From Sphingopyxis sp. KK2 (GTDB lineage: Bacteria > Pseudomonadota > Alphaproteobacteria > Sphingomonadales > Sphingomonadaceae), in contig NZ_LYVN01000019.1 of NCBI RefSeq assembly GCF_001990265.1, forward strand, positions 1-44,176: 44,176 nucleotides of DNA, read 5' to 3'. The position numbers and the translations under genes are program-made. The notes under the pieces were generated by a model. That model was not told the origin of the DNA. It ran no database searches and saw only the letters and a list, made by a program, of their open reading frames with translations. Below, in pieces: positions 7,267-17,902 of the stretch (position 1 is the first letter of the stretch; each line of letters begins with the position of its first letter).

Positions 7267-9753
7267 CCCTCTGGCCCAATATAACGCCAAGCGCGATTTC
7301 AAGCTGACTCCCGAACCTGCGGGCAAGGTCGCCAAAGGCGCTGGCGACCATTTCGTCGTCCAGAAGCATGACGCGACGCGGCTTCATTACGACTTCCGGC
7401 TCGAGGTCGACGGCGTCCTCAAGAGCTGGGCGGTGACCAAGGGCCCGAGCGCCGATCCCGCCGACAAGCGCCTTGCGGTGCGCACCGAAGACCATCCGAT
7501 GTCCTACGCCGATTTCGAGGGGGTGATCCCCAAGGGCGAATATGGCGGCGGCAGCGTAATGCTGTGGGACCGCGGTACCTGGAAACCCGTCGAGGGCAAG
7601 AGCGCGAAGGACATCGACAAGGGCCATCTCCACTTCATCCTCGACGGCGAGCGGATGAAGGGCGAATGGCTGCTCGTTCGCATGAAGCCGCGCTCCGGCG
7701 AGAAGCGCGAGAACTGGCTGCTGCGCAAGGTCGATGACGCTTTTTCCGGCGGCAGTGACGATCTCGTCGGGCGTCAGCTCACCAGCGTCCTCACCGGCCG
7801 CACCATGGCCGAGATTGCGGGTGACGAAGGCGGCGAACAATCGCTGAAAGGAGCGAAGGGCGCGGCGTTCGCAAAGAAGATGCAGGCCGCTGCCGCACAT
7901 AATAAGGCCGTCGCCAAGCCGGCAAAAATGGGCAAGCCGCCCAAATTCCGCCCGCTCCAGCTTGCAACGCTGGTCGATGCGGTGCCGACGGGCAACGGCT
8001 GGTTCCACGAGATCAAATATGACGGCTATCGCGCCGAAATCGCCGCCGCGGGCGAGAAGGTGCGCGTGTATACACGGAGCGGCCTCGATTGGACCGACAA
8101 ATTCGCGCCGCTCGTGCGTCATATCGCTGCGCTCGACTTGCCGCCCTGCCTGCTCGACGGCGAGATCGTCGCCTATGGCAAGGGCGGCAACCCCGATTTC
8201 TCGTCGCTGCAGGCCGTGCTCAAACGCGGCCACGGAGCGCAGGGCGAGGGCACCCAGCTCCACTTCTTCGCATTCGACCTGCTCGAAGCCGACGGCAAAT
8301 CGCTCGCCAAGCTCGGCAATCTCGAACGCAAGGAACGCCTCGAAGCCCTACTGCGCGACGCCCAGCCTCCGATCGCGGTCGCCGATCATGTCATCGGCTC
8401 GGGTGAGAAGCTCTACGCCGCGATGTGCGGCGCCGCGCAGGAAGGCATCATCTCGAAACGCGCCGACGCGCCATACCTCGGCCGCCGCACCAAGAGCTGG
8501 GTGAAGGTCAAATGCACCCGCCGCCAAGAGTTCATCCTCGTCGGCTGGAACCCCTCTGCGGCAAAGGCGCGCCCTTTCGCCTCCTTTCTCCTCGCGCAGC
8601 GCGAGAAAGGCGAGCTTGTCTACAAGGGCAATGTCGGCACCGGTTTCGACACCGACACCATGACCGAACTTGCAACGAAATTCGCACGGCTCGAACGCAA
8701 GACCGCCCCGCTCGAAATCGACCCCGCCACCGCGCGCAAGGCCCGCTGGATCAAACCCGAGCTCGTCGCCGAAATCGCCTTCGCCGAATTCACCGCGAGC
8801 GGATCGGTGCGCCACGCAAGCTTTCTCGGCCTGCGCAGCGACAAGGAGGCCAAAGCGGTGAAACCCGAAAAGCGGCAACCCGCCCCTGCTGCCCGATCCG
8901 ACGTCACGATCAGCAGCCGCGACCGCATCATCTTTCCCGAAGCGAAGGCGACCAAGGGCGAACTCGCCGATTACTACGCCGCCATCGCGCCGCTGATGCT
9001 CCCGCACGCCGCGCGCCGCCCGATCAGCCTCGTCCGCTGTCCCCAAGGACGCGCGAAGAAATGCTTCTTCCAGAAGCATGACTCAGGCAGCTTCGGCGAT
9101 CATGTGCACCACGTCCCGATCCGCGAGAAGGACGGCGGGCACGAGGATTATCTCTATGTCGACGACGCCGACGGTCTGCTCGCCTGCGTCCAGATGGGCA
9201 CGATCGAGTTCCACGGTTGGGGCAGCCATGTCGGCGCGCTCGAAAAGCCCGACCGCATGGTCTTCGACCTCGATCCCGACGATGGGCTCGCCTTCGCCGA
9301 CGTGAAGAAAGCCGCCGCCGATATCCGCCGCCAGCTCGCCGACATCGGCCTCGCCAGCTTCGCGATGCTGTCGGGCGGCAAGGGTGTGCATGTCGTTGTC
9401 CCGCTCGATCCGGGGCACAGCTGGGACCATCACAAAGATTTCTCGAAACGCTTTGCCGAGGCGCTCAGCCTTGCCGAACCCGACCGCTATGTCGCGACGA
9501 TGAGCAAGGCCAAGCGCAAGGGCAAGATCTTCATCGATTATCTGCGCAACCAGCGCGGCAGCACGGCGATCCTGCCCTATTCGGCCCGGGCCCGCGAAGG
9601 CGCCCCCGTCGCGGTACCGATCGGATGGGACGCGCTCGGCGATGTCGCCAAGGCGGGGGCGTGGTCGATCAAGGATGCCGACGAGCTGCTCGAACGCGCC
9701 GCAGGCCCCGACCTCAAAGGCTGGGGGTTCGCGGCGCAGTCGCTTCCCGGCTT

Positions 9754-9757
<4 letters not shown>
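7253..9757 (+). CDS. ligD: multifunctional ATP-dependent DNA ligase LigD
   Basis: The 834-residue protein has the three-domain order phosphoesterase-ligase-polymerase. The N-terminal 3'-phosphoesterase (about 25-165) shows [26 protein letters not shown] and PKGEYGGG. The adenylating ligase (about 225-520) has motif I KYDGYR with the nucleophile Lys255, then LLDGEIVAY. The AEP polymerase/primase (about 550-834) shows FFQKH, DLDPDD (672-677, catalytic Asp residues) and GGKGVHV. It processes, fills and seals double-strand breaks with Ku. ATG 7253 is preferred over 7247 because GGAGG sits 6 bases upstream of it. The TAG stop overlaps the stop of convergent rutA by 3 bases. Length is normal for the Pseudomonas-type LigD. 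Confidence 0.96.
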
Positions 9758-10812
<1,055 letters not shown>

Positions 10813-10824
10813 GATATTTCCCCT

Positions 10825-11619
10825 TTAGAGCTGTATCGCTTCCAGCCAGCGCAGCACCGGCTCGGTGAAAGCCGCAGGCTCGGTGATGTTGCACGCATGC
10901 CCGCCGCGCGGCAGCAACAGCAATTCGCCATTCGGCAGCCCGCGTGCCAGCCGCCGCGAACAGTCGGACGGCACCAGCATGTCATCCTCGGCCGCGACCG
11001 CGAGCACCGGGCGCATGATCTCGCCTAGCCGCGCATCGATGTCGAAGCGGCGCAGCGCCGCAACCCGCTTGCCAAGATTGTCGGCGCCCTGAAAATCGGC
11101 GAGCTGGGTCTCGAGCTCGTCGTCGAGCGCATCGAGATTCGCCGAGATCCACGCGGCAGGATAGAGAAACAGCGGCTGCGCGCGCAGATAGGCGCGCGGG
11201 CCGCTGTCGCGCAAAATGCCCAGCCGAATGTCGAAACAACGCGCGAAATGCGTGTCGAGCCGCGACCAGCCGTTGACCACGACCAGCTTGTTGACCCGCT
11301 CGGGCGCTTTCAGCGCCAGCGCCAGCGCCGCGACGCCGCCCGCCGCATGGCCGATGAAATTGGCTCGGCGAATGCCCAGCCCGTCCATCAGCGCGATCAG
11401 ATCGTCGGCGAGCGAGTCGACCGACACCACGCCATCGAGATCGCGCGACGACCGCCCGGTGCCACGATGGTCATAAAGGATGACACGGTAATTGACCGCC
11501 AGCGCCTCGATATTGGAACGCCAATATTGGCCCGATCCGCCAAGTCCCGCCGACAGGATCAGCGGCAGGCTTTGCGACTGGCCATGCGCCTCCCAGTAAA
11601 GGCCGTCGATCGCCGTCAT
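10825..11619 (-). CDS. rutD: RutD, alpha/beta-hydrolase-fold protein of uracil catabolism
   Basis: The 264-residue protein has an alpha/beta-hydrolase fold with LILSAGLGGSGQYW, ILYDHRGTGRS, FIGHAAGG and GGHACNITEP. The nucleophile-elbow position reads GHAAGG with Ala rather than Ser; as I recall E. coli RutD likewise has GHALG, so this supports RutD identity rather than damage. Other shared segments are NGWSRLDTHFARCF, AQPLFLYPAAW and FQGADN. RutD helps convert the aminoacrylate/carbamate intermediates of the Rut pathway, probably by accelerating spontaneous hydrolysis. The start ATG 11619 overlaps the rutC stop (ATGA), which fixes the start. Confidence 0.92.
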   Translation of the reverse strand: MTAIDGLYWEAHGQSQSLPLILSAGLGGSGQYWRSNIEALAVNYRVILYDHRGTGRSSRDLDGVVSVDSLADDLIALMDGLGIRRANFIGHAAGGVAALALALKAPERVNKLVVVNGWSRLDTHFARCFDIRLGILRDSGPRAYLRAQPLFLYPAAWISANLDALDDELETQLADFQGADNLGKRVAALRRFDIDARLGEIMRPVLAVAAEDDMLVPSDCSRRLARGLPNGELLLLPRGGHACNITEPAAFTEPVLRWLEAIQL

Positions 11620-11999
11620 CCGATATGCGCCACGGAGGCGATCTCGACGAGGCAGTCCGCCTTCACAAGTTCCGCCTTGATGCAGTAGCGTGCAGGCTTC
11701 GCGCCAGGGAAATATTCGGCATAGACGGCGTTGAAGGCCGCATAATCCGCGAAATCCTTGAGGAAGATATGGTTCATCGCCACGTCTTCGAGCGTCGCGC
11801 CCGCCGCCTCGAGCGTGATCCTGATGACGTCGAGGACATGCCGAGTCTGCGCCGCCGCGTCGCCGACATGCAGCACCACCCCACCCTCGCCGAGCGCGAG
11901 CACGCCCGAGACATAGACAGTGTTCCCCGCCTTCGCCCCCGCCGAATAGGGCGCGATCGGGGTCGGGAATTGCGACGGGTTGATCGGTTCGAAGGGCAT
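11616..11999 (-). CDS. rutC: RutC, RidA-family aminoacrylate deaminase
   Basis: The 127-residue protein is a RidA/YjgF-family member with PSQFPTPIAPYSAGAKAGNT near the N-terminus, YVSGVLALGEGG in the middle, and PARYCIKAELVKADCLVEI at the C-terminus, where the conserved Arg binds the substrate carboxylate. RutC hydrolyses 3-aminoacrylate to malonic semialdehyde. ATG 11999 overlaps the rutB TGA, so that start is preferred over the TTG at 12002. The stop in turn overlaps the rutD ATG. The gene is translationally coupled on both sides. Confidence 0.93.
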   Translation of the reverse strand: MPFEPINPSQFPTPIAPYSAGAKAGNTVYVSGVLALGEGGVVLHVGDAAAQTRHVLDVIRITLEAAGATLEDVAMNHIFLKDFADYAAFNAVYAEYFPGAKPARYCIKAELVKADCLVEIASVAHIG

Positions 12000-12727
12000 C
12001 AACTCTCTCCAACAGGACGCTGGCCGATGCTGCCGCAGAAATCGGCGACATTGCTCACCCAGCCAAAGAATGTCTCGACGTTGTAGATGGTCGCCTCGCG
12101 CACATAATCGGGGCCGAGATGATGCGTCGCATCCTCGATCATCACCGAAAAATATTCGAGGTGGAACGCATCGCGCAGCGTCGATTCGACGCAGACATTG
12201 CTCGCGATGCCGACGAAGACGATCGTGCGGATACCGCGCGAGCGGAGCGTGCTGTCGAGCTGCGAATTGAAGAAGGCCGAATAGCGCGTTTTGTGCAGGC
12301 GGATATCGCCCGGCTGCGGCGCCAGCGCCTCGACCAGCTCATAATCCCAGCCGCCGCGCGCCAATAATTGCCCCGCGAGGTCTGGCCGCGCCCGCATCGT
12401 CTTGAGCGCGTTCGACTTGTGCCAGTTGGGCGAACCAGGCCCGCCCGCCTCGACATAATCACCGTCCCAGCCGTTCTGCAGATAGACGACCGGCATGCCC
12501 GCGCCGCGCGCGACCTCCAGCACTTGCGCGATCCGCCCGATCACCCCGGCGGCGCCCGAAATGTCGAAGCCCGCCAGGTCGACATAACCGCCCTTCGACG
12601 CATAGGCGTTCTGCATGTCGATCACGACGACGGCGGTGGTCGCGGGATCGACGATCAGCGGCTCGGGCCGCGCGGGCAGCGTCACCTTTGCCCCGCCGCC
12701 AAGTGCCGTATCGACCGCGAACGCCAT
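11999..12727 (-). CDS. rutB: RutB, ureidoacrylate amidohydrolase (isochorismatase family)
   Basis: The 242-residue protein has the isochorismatase-like hydrolase triad: Asp37 in [10 protein letters not shown], Lys146 in RLHKTRYS and Cys179 in SNVCVES. The N-terminal [20 protein letters not shown] and the central [12 protein letters not shown] are typical of RutB. It cleaves the ring-opened ureidoacrylate product of RutA to aminoacrylate and carbamate. It is the first gene of the minus-strand cluster; AAGGAGA lies just before ATG 12727, and that ribosome-binding site can pair in a small hairpin (CCTTC/GAAGG, 12735-12749). rutE, rutF, rutG and rutR are not found nearby. Confidence 0.94.
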   Translation of the reverse strand: MAFAVDTALGGGAKVTLPARPEPLIVDPATTAVVVIDMQNAYASKGGYVDLAGFDISGAAGVIGRIAQVLEVARGAGMPVVYLQNGWDGDYVEAGGPGSPNWHKSNALKTMRARPDLAGQLLARGGWDYELVEALAPQPGDIRLHKTRYSAFFNSQLDSTLRSRGIRTIVFVGIASNVCVESTLRDAFHLEYFSVMIEDATHHLGPDYVREATIYNVETFFGWVSNVADFCGSIGQRPVGES

Positions 12728-12795
12728 GGGGTCTCCTTCAAAACGAAGGCGGCAGCTTCCCCGAAAGCGGCGAGCGATGCAAGCCGCCCCCGCCC

Positions 12796-12831
12796 AAATG
12801 AAAACCGGCGGCCTTTTGAGGGGCCGCCGGT
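12796..12831 (-). terminator. intrinsic terminator of typA
   Basis: On the minus strand, 8 bases after the typA stop, ACCGGCGGCC pairs with GGCCGCCGGT (12822-12831 with 12804-12813) over an 8-base loop. The stem is followed by TTTTCATTT on that strand. This is a good Rho-independent terminator and separates typA from the rut cluster. Confidence 0.85.
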
Positions 12832-12838
12832 CGATATC

Positions 12839-14671
12839 TTACGCCATTTCCTTCTTGCGCGAGGCCTTCTTGCGCTCATGCGGGTCGAGCAGCGCCTTGC
12901 GGATGCGGATGTTCTTCGGGGTCACCTCGACCATCTCGTCATCGTCGATATAGGCGATCGCCTGTTCGAGCGTCATGCGCTTCGGCGGGGTCAGGCGGAT
13001 CGCGTCGTCCTTGCCCGTCGAACGGAAGTTCGTGAGCTGCTTCGACTTCATCGGGTTGACCTCGAGGTCTTCCGGCTTCGCATTCTCGCCGATGATCATG
13101 CCCTCATAGAGCGCCTCGCCGGGCGAGACGAAGAGGATGCCGCGCTCTTCGAGCGGGCCAAGGGCGTAGGCGACGGCTTCGCCATTGCCGTTCGAGATGA
13201 GGACGCCATTCTTGCGGCCTTCGATCGGACCCTTGTGCGGACCGTACTTCTCGAACAGGCGGTTCATGATGCCGGTGCCGCGCGTGTCGGACAGGAATTC
13301 GCCATGATAGCCGATCAGGCCGCGCGACGGGCCCGAGAAAGTGATGCGCGTCTTGCCGCCACCCGACGGACGCATGTCGGTCAGGTCGGCCTTGCGGATC
13401 TGCATCTTCTCGACAACCGTGCCGCTATGTTCGTCGTCGACGTCGATGACGACGGTTTCATAGGGTTCGGTGCGCTTGCCGGCTTCATCCTCGCCGAACA
13501 GCACCTTCGGGCGGCTGATGCCGAGTTCGAAACCCTCGCGGCGCATCGTTTCGATGAGCACGCCGAGCTGGAGCTCGCCGCGGCCTGCGACGTCGAAGCT
13601 GTCCTTGTCGGCGCTTTCGGTGATGCGGATCGCGACATTGGTCTCGGCTTCGCGCAGCAGCCGGTCGCGGATCATGCGGCTCGTGACCTTGCTGCCCTCG
13701 CGGCCGGCCATCGGGCTGTCGTTCACGGCAAAACGCATCGACAGCGTCGGCGGGTCGATCGGCTGCGCGGCGATCGGTTCGCTGACGCTGGTGTCGGCGA
13801 TCGTGTTCGCAACGGTCGCGTTGGTCAGGCCCGCGATCGCGACGATGTCGCCCGCTTTCGCTTCCTCGACCGGAACGCGGTCGAGCCCACGGAACGCCAG
13901 CAGCTTCGACGCGCGACCGGTTTCGATGACCTTGCCGTCCATGTCGAGCGCGTGGATCGGCTGGTTGACCTTGACCGTGCCCGACTGGACGCGGCCGGTC
14001 AGGATGCGGCCGATGAAGTTATCGCGGTCGAGCAGGGTCGCGAGGAAGGTGAAGGGCGCGTCTTCGTCGAGGCCCGGCGTCGGGACATGGCTGACGATCG
14101 TCTTGAACAGCGGCGTCAGGTCGCCTTCGCGCGCGTCGGGGCTTTCGGAGGCATAGCCGCCGCGGCCCGAAGCGTAGAGGATCGGGAAGTCGAGCTGTTC
14201 GTCATTGGCTTCGAGCGCGAGGAAGAGTTCGAACACTTCGTCGAGCACCTCGGCGGCACGCGCGTCGCTGCGGTCGATCTTGTTGACGACGACGATCGGC
14301 TTGAGCCCGAGCGCGAGCGCCTTGCCGGTGACGAACTTGGTCTGCGGCATCGGGCCTTCGGCGGCGTCGACGAGCAGGATGACGCCGTCGACCATCGAAA
14401 GGATGCGCTCGACCTCGCCGCCGAAGTCGGCGTGGCCCGGGGTGTCGACGATGTTGATGCGCGTCATGTCGGCGCCTTCGCCCCATTCGACGCTGGTGCA
14501 CTTGGCGAGAATGGTGATCCCGCGTTCTTTCTCCAGGTCGTTCGAGTCCATCGCGCGTTCTTCGACGCGCTGGTTGTCGCGGAAGGTGCCCGACTGGCGG
14601 AAGAGCTGGTCGACGAGGGTGGTCTTGCCATGATCGACGTGCGCGATGATGGCGATATTGCGCAGAGACAT
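12839..14671 (-). CDS. typA: ribosome-associated translational GTPase TypA/BipA
   Basis: The 610-residue protein starts MSLRNIAIIAHVDHGKTTL, with the G1 P-loop in HVDHGKTT, G3 DTPGHADF, and G4 NKID. It continues with the EF-G-like domains II, III and V and the TypA-specific C-terminal domain (SGGGKTRITFSGPSRGLIGY). It binds the ribosome and supports assembly and translation under stress such as cold. An in-frame upstream ATG would add 27 residues, but MSLRNIAI is the conserved start. It is divergent from the GbsR-type regulator/cydAB unit and has its own terminator. Confidence 0.97.
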   Translation of the reverse strand: MSLRNIAIIAHVDHGKTTLVDQLFRQSGTFRDNQRVEERAMDSNDLEKERGITILAKCTSVEWGEGADMTRINIVDTPGHADFGGEVERILSMVDGVILLVDAAEGPMPQTKFVTGKALALGLKPIVVVNKIDRSDARAAEVLDEVFELFLALEANDEQLDFPILYASGRGGYASESPDAREGDLTPLFKTIVSHVPTPGLDEDAPFTFLATLLDRDNFIGRILTGRVQSGTVKVNQPIHALDMDGKVIETGRASKLLAFRGLDRVPVEEAKAGDIVAIAGLTNATVANTIADTSVSEPIAAQPIDPPTLSMRFAVNDSPMAGREGSKVTSRMIRDRLLREAETNVAIRITESADKDSFDVAGRGELQLGVLIETMRREGFELGISRPKVLFGEDEAGKRTEPYETVVIDVDDEHSGTVVEKMQIRKADLTDMRPSGGGKTRITFSGPSRGLIGYHGEFLSDTRGTGIMNRLFEKYGPHKGPIEGRKNGVLISNGNGEAVAYALGPLEERGILFVSPGEALYEGMIIGENAKPEDLEVNPMKSKQLTNFRSTGKDDAIRLTPPKRMTLEQAIAYIDDDEMVEVTPKNIRIRKALLDPHERKKASRKKEMA

Positions 14672-14806
14672 GCGAGAGAAGCCTTGGATAGGGAGGGGGC
14701 CGCGCCGGGGGCGCCGCGATTGGCCGCGCCCGTAGCAGAAGCCTTGTTGCATCGCAACGAAATTGCCGAAGTTGGCGAAGGTGCCGCGTAGCGTGACCCC
14801 GCGAGA

Positions 14807-14834
14807 TGAAGTTTCAATAATTATTGAAACTTCA
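14807..14834. promoter_or_regulatory. perfect 28-bp palindrome, likely operator of the GbsR/MarR-type regulator
   Basis: The half-site TGAAGTTTCAATAA (14807-14820) is followed directly by its exact reverse complement (14821-14834). It lies in the typA/regulator gap, 26 bases before the preferred regulator start GTG 14860. A possible -10 (AATAAT, 14816-14821) lies inside it, with GTGACC at 14792-14797 as a weak -35. Occupancy would therefore block the regulator-cydAB promoter. The AT-rich palindrome stands out against the GC-rich background. Confidence 0.75.
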
Positions 14835-14859
14835 GAAACACGCCGCTACACGAGTCGGC

Positions 14860-15480
14860 GTGGAACCATCCCCCACCCCCGACTCCTCGTCTCCGCCGGT
14901 TCGGCTCTCCCCGCTAGCGCAGGCGTTCGTCCTGCACTTCGGCGAGATGGGGAGCCGCTGGGGGATCAACCGCACCGTCGGACAGATTTATGCGATGCTG
15001 TTCCTCGCCGATGCGCCGCGCCATGCCGAGGAGATCAGCGAGGCGCTGGGGCTGTCGCGCGGCAGCGTGTCGATGGGGCTGAAAGAACTCGCAAGCTGGC
15101 GCCTCGTCCAGCTCAAGCACCTGCCCGGCGACCGGCGCGACTATTATGCGACGCCGCGCGACGTCTGGGCGATCTTCCGCACCTTGGTCGAGGAGCGCAA
15201 GAAGCGCGAGATCGACCCGACGTTGACGACGCTGCGTACCTTGCTGATGGAACCCGCGACCGACCCCGGCGACCGCTTCGCGCAGGAGCGCATCGCGGCG
15301 ATGCACGAACAGATCGAGCTGCTCACCGACTGGTATGCCGAGATGGAGCGGGTCGACACCGAGCGGCTGCTCCAGCTTTTGCGGCTCGGCGAGCGTGTGG
15401 TAAAAGCGCTCGAGTTCAAGGACCGCATGCTCGGCCGCGGGAAAGGCCGGACGGAGGAACCGGACGATGGACGCTCTTGA
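14860..15480 (+). CDS. GbsR/MarR-type transcriptional regulator upstream of cydAB
   Basis: The 206-residue protein has a winged-helix domain (about 20-110) with QIYAMLFLADAPRHAEEISE, GLSRGSVSMGLKEL as recognition helix and LVQLKHLPGDRRDYY as wing. A helical dimerisation region ending in Arg/Lys follows. This is the GbsR-like branch of the MarR superfamily. A TTG at 14824 would start inside the 28-bp palindrome, so GTG 14860 (VEPSPTPD) is preferred; no strong ribosome-binding site is visible. The gene overlaps cydA by 14 bases, so regulator and oxidase are one operon and autoregulation through the palindrome is likely. Signal unknown; respiration or redox state are candidates. Confidence 0.85.
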   Translation: MEPSPTPDSSSPPVRLSPLAQAFVLHFGEMGSRWGINRTVGQIYAMLFLADAPRHAEEISEALGLSRGSVSMGLKELASWRLVQLKHLPGDRRDYYATPRDVWAIFRTLVEERKKREIDPTLTTLRTLLMEPATDPGDRFAQERIAAMHEQIELLTDWYAEMERVDTERLLQLLRLGERVVKALEFKDRMLGRGKGRTEEPDDGRS

Positions 15481-16858
15481 CCCGCTGATCCTCGCGCGCA
15501 TCCAGTTTGCGGCGAACATCAGCTTTCACATCCTTTTCCCGACGATCACCATCGCGCTCGGCTGGGCGCTGCTCGGCTTCAAGCTCGCGTACAACCGCAC
15601 GAAAGATGTCGCGTGGATGGATGCCTATCGCCTGTGGGTGAAGGTGTTCGCGCTGAGCTTTGCGATGGGCGTCGTCTCCGGCATCACGATGAGTTTCCAG
15701 TTCGGCACCAACTGGCCGGGCTATATGGAAAAGGTCGGCAATGTCGCGGGGCCCTTGCTCGCCTATGAGGTGCTCACCGCCTTCTTCCTCGAGGCGGTGT
15801 TCCTGGGGATCATGCTGTTCGGGTTCAGCCGCGTGCCCAATTGGGTGCACACGCTCGCGACCTGCCTCGTCGCCGGGGGCACGACCTTGTCGGCCTTCTG
15901 GATCATCGCGCTCAACAGCTGGATGCAGACTCCTGTCGGCTATGAGATCCGCGACGGCATCGTCCATGCGACCGACTGGTGGGCGATCGTCTTCAACCCG
16001 TCGATGCCGTATCGGCTGACGCATATGCTGCTCGCCTCGGCGCTCACCGTATCCTTCCTGATCGCCGGAATGAGCGCCTGGCGCTGGCTGAAGGACGGCG
16101 GCGGCGAAGGCGTGCGGCGCACATTGAAAGCCGCCGTCTATGCCGCCGCGCTGCTGATCCCGGTGCAGATTTTCGTCGGCGACATGCACGGGCTCAACAC
16201 GCTCGAGCATCAGCCGCAGAAGGTCGCGGCGATGGAGGCCAATTGGGAGACGCAGCCGCACACCCCGCTGATCCTGTTCGCGATCCCCGACGAAAAGGCG
16301 CGCACCAACCATCTGGAAGTTGCCGTCCCGTCGGGCGCGAGCCTGATATTGAAGCATGAGGCGGCGGGCGTCGTGCCGGGGCTCAACGATTATCGGGGCA
16401 ATCATCCGCCGGTCGCGCCCTTGTTCTGGGGGTTCCGGATCATGGTCGGGCTGGGCGTGCTGATGCTCGCAATCTCGTGGTTCGGCGCGTTCACGATCTG
16501 GCGGCGCGGGATCGACAGCTTGCCGCGCTGGTATGCGCGCGCGCTCGTCGCGATGACCTTTGCCGGCTGGGTCGCGACGCTTGCGGGCTGGTATGTCACC
16601 GAGATCGGGCGCCAGCCGTGGCTGGTCACCGGGGTGCTCAAGACCGCCGACGCGGTCGGCCCGGTCGGAAGCATGATGGTCGCAAGTTCGCTGACGCTCT
16701 ATCTCGCGGTCTATGCGGTGCTGCTCGCCGCCTATATCGCGGTGCTCTATCGCCTCGCGCGGCTCGGCAAGGCGGCCCCCGACGACAAGGCGATGTTCCC
16801 GATCCCCGGCGCGGCGCCCGGCCCCGCCGCACCGCTCGAAGAGGGGGTGACGCCATGA
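15467..16858 (+). CDS. cydA: cytochrome bd-type (CIO) quinol oxidase subunit I
   Basis: The 463-residue, about nine-helix inner-membrane protein has the conserved CydA features. These are the axial heme His near the N-terminus (His21 in NISFHILFPT), FALSFAMGVVSGI, FFLEAVFLG, the second His in MPYRLTHMLLAS and the EIGRQPW motif. The periplasmic Q-loop is short, as in the cyanide-insensitive (CIO) type of Pseudomonas and alphaproteobacteria. It oxidises quinol and reduces O2 with subunit II. The gene begins inside the regulator gene and its TGA overlaps the cydB ATG. Confidence 0.95.
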   Translation: MDALDPLILARIQFAANISFHILFPTITIALGWALLGFKLAYNRTKDVAWMDAYRLWVKVFALSFAMGVVSGITMSFQFGTNWPGYMEKVGNVAGPLLAYEVLTAFFLEAVFLGIMLFGFSRVPNWVHTLATCLVAGGTTLSAFWIIALNSWMQTPVGYEIRDGIVHATDWWAIVFNPSMPYRLTHMLLASALTVSFLIAGMSAWRWLKDGGGEGVRRTLKAAVYAAALLIPVQIFVGDMHGLNTLEHQPQKVAAMEANWETQPHTPLILFAIPDEKARTNHLEVAVPSGASLILKHEAAGVVPGLNDYRGNHPPVAPLFWGFRIMVGLGVLMLAISWFGAFTIWRRGIDSLPRWYARALVAMTFAGWVATLAGWYVTEIGRQPWLVTGVLKTADAVGPVGSMMVASSLTLYLAVYAVLLAAYIAVLYRLARLGKAAPDDKAMFPIPGAAPGPAAPLEEGVTP

Positions 16859-17862
16859 CGCCGTTCATCGATCCGTGGTGGCTGCCGGTGATTTTCGCCG
16901 GGCTGATGGGGCTGTCGATCCTGCTCTATGTCGTCCTCGACGGCTATGACCTGGGGGTCGGCATGCTGACGCGGCTCGAGAAGGACGCGAATCGCGACCT
17001 GATGGTCGCGTCGATCGGCCCCTTCTGGGACGCGAACGAGACCTGGCTGGTGCTCGGCATCGGACTGCTGCTCGTCGCCTTTCCGGTCGCGCACGGGCTG
17101 ATCCTGACGCAGCTTTACCTGCCCGTCGTGCTGATGCTCGTCGCGCTGATCCTGCGCGGGGTGAGCTTCGAATTTCGCGCCAAGGCACCGCCCGAGCAGA
17201 AGCATCGCTGGGACGCCGCCTTTTTCTATGGCTCGCTGATCACCGCGCTGTGCCAGGGCTATATGCTCGGCGCCTATGTGCTGGGGTTCGATCAGAGCCT
17301 GTCGTCGATACTCTTCTGCCTGCTCGCCGCCTTGGGCCTCGTCGCGGGCTATCTGTTCGTCGGGGCGTGCTGGCTGGTCTACAAGGTCGAGGGCGATTTG
17401 CAGAAGCGCGCGGTGCGCTGGGCCGAAGTGACCTTGTGGCTGACCGCGCTGGCGATGGCGATCATCTCGATCGCGACGCCCTTGCTGTCCGAGCGTATTT
17501 TCGCCCGCTGGTTCCGCCTGCCAGAAATCATCGCGCTGTTGCCGATCCCGATCGCCTCGGCGACCTTGTTCGCGGGGCTCGCGATCTTCCTGCGGCGGCC
17601 GCTGCGCGAAAAGGATGAATTGTCATGGGTGCCGCTGGCGACCGCAGGCATCTTGTTCGCGCTGGGGTTCGTAGGGATCGCGTACAGCTTTTACCCCTAT
17701 CTGATCGCCGACCGGCTCGACATCTGGCAGGCGGCGGCCAGCCCCGAATCGCTGAGCATCATCCTGATCGGCGCGCTGTTCGTGCTGCCGGTGATTCTGG
17801 GATATTCGGTGCTGGCGCATTGGATTTTTAGGGGGAAGGCGACGCATTTGAGTTATGAGTGA
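16855..17862 (+). CDS. cydB: cytochrome bd-type (CIO) quinol oxidase subunit II
   Basis: The 335-residue, eight-helix membrane protein has LYVVLDGYDLGVGMLTRL in the first helix and GPFWDANETWLVLG, both hallmark CydB motifs, then FEFRAKAP and FCLLAALGLVAGYLF. It pairs with CydA in the O2-reducing quinol oxidase used at low O2 or under respiratory stress. The ATG overlaps the cydA stop. No CydX-like small subunit is seen after the stop, and no cydDC exporter is in the window; both can be elsewhere. Confidence 0.95.
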   Translation: MTPFIDPWWLPVIFAGLMGLSILLYVVLDGYDLGVGMLTRLEKDANRDLMVASIGPFWDANETWLVLGIGLLLVAFPVAHGLILTQLYLPVVLMLVALILRGVSFEFRAKAPPEQKHRWDAAFFYGSLITALCQGYMLGAYVLGFDQSLSSILFCLLAALGLVAGYLFVGACWLVYKVEGDLQKRAVRWAEVTLWLTALAMAIISIATPLLSERIFARWFRLPEIIALLPIPIASATLFAGLAIFLRRPLREKDELSWVPLATAGILFALGFVGIAYSFYPYLIADRLDIWQAAASPESLSIILIGALFVLPVILGYSVLAHWIFRGKATHLSYE

Positions 17863-17902
17863 GGGCGCTGATGTCGGCTTTGGGGTGGTTAGCGGACGCG
17901 CC

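Noticed and set aside
12368-14791. 807-codon open frame on the plus strand over typA and rutB
   Set aside because: It lies antisense to clearly conserved typA, and the product has no family features.
14824-14859. TTG start at 14824 for the GbsR/MarR-type regulator
   Set aside because: It lies inside the 28-bp palindrome, has no ribosome-binding site, and the extra 12 residues are unlike the family.
17856-17902. CydX-like small subunit after cydB
   Set aside because: The short frames here lack the hydrophobic Trp/Tyr-rich N-terminus of CydX and run into the convergent gene.
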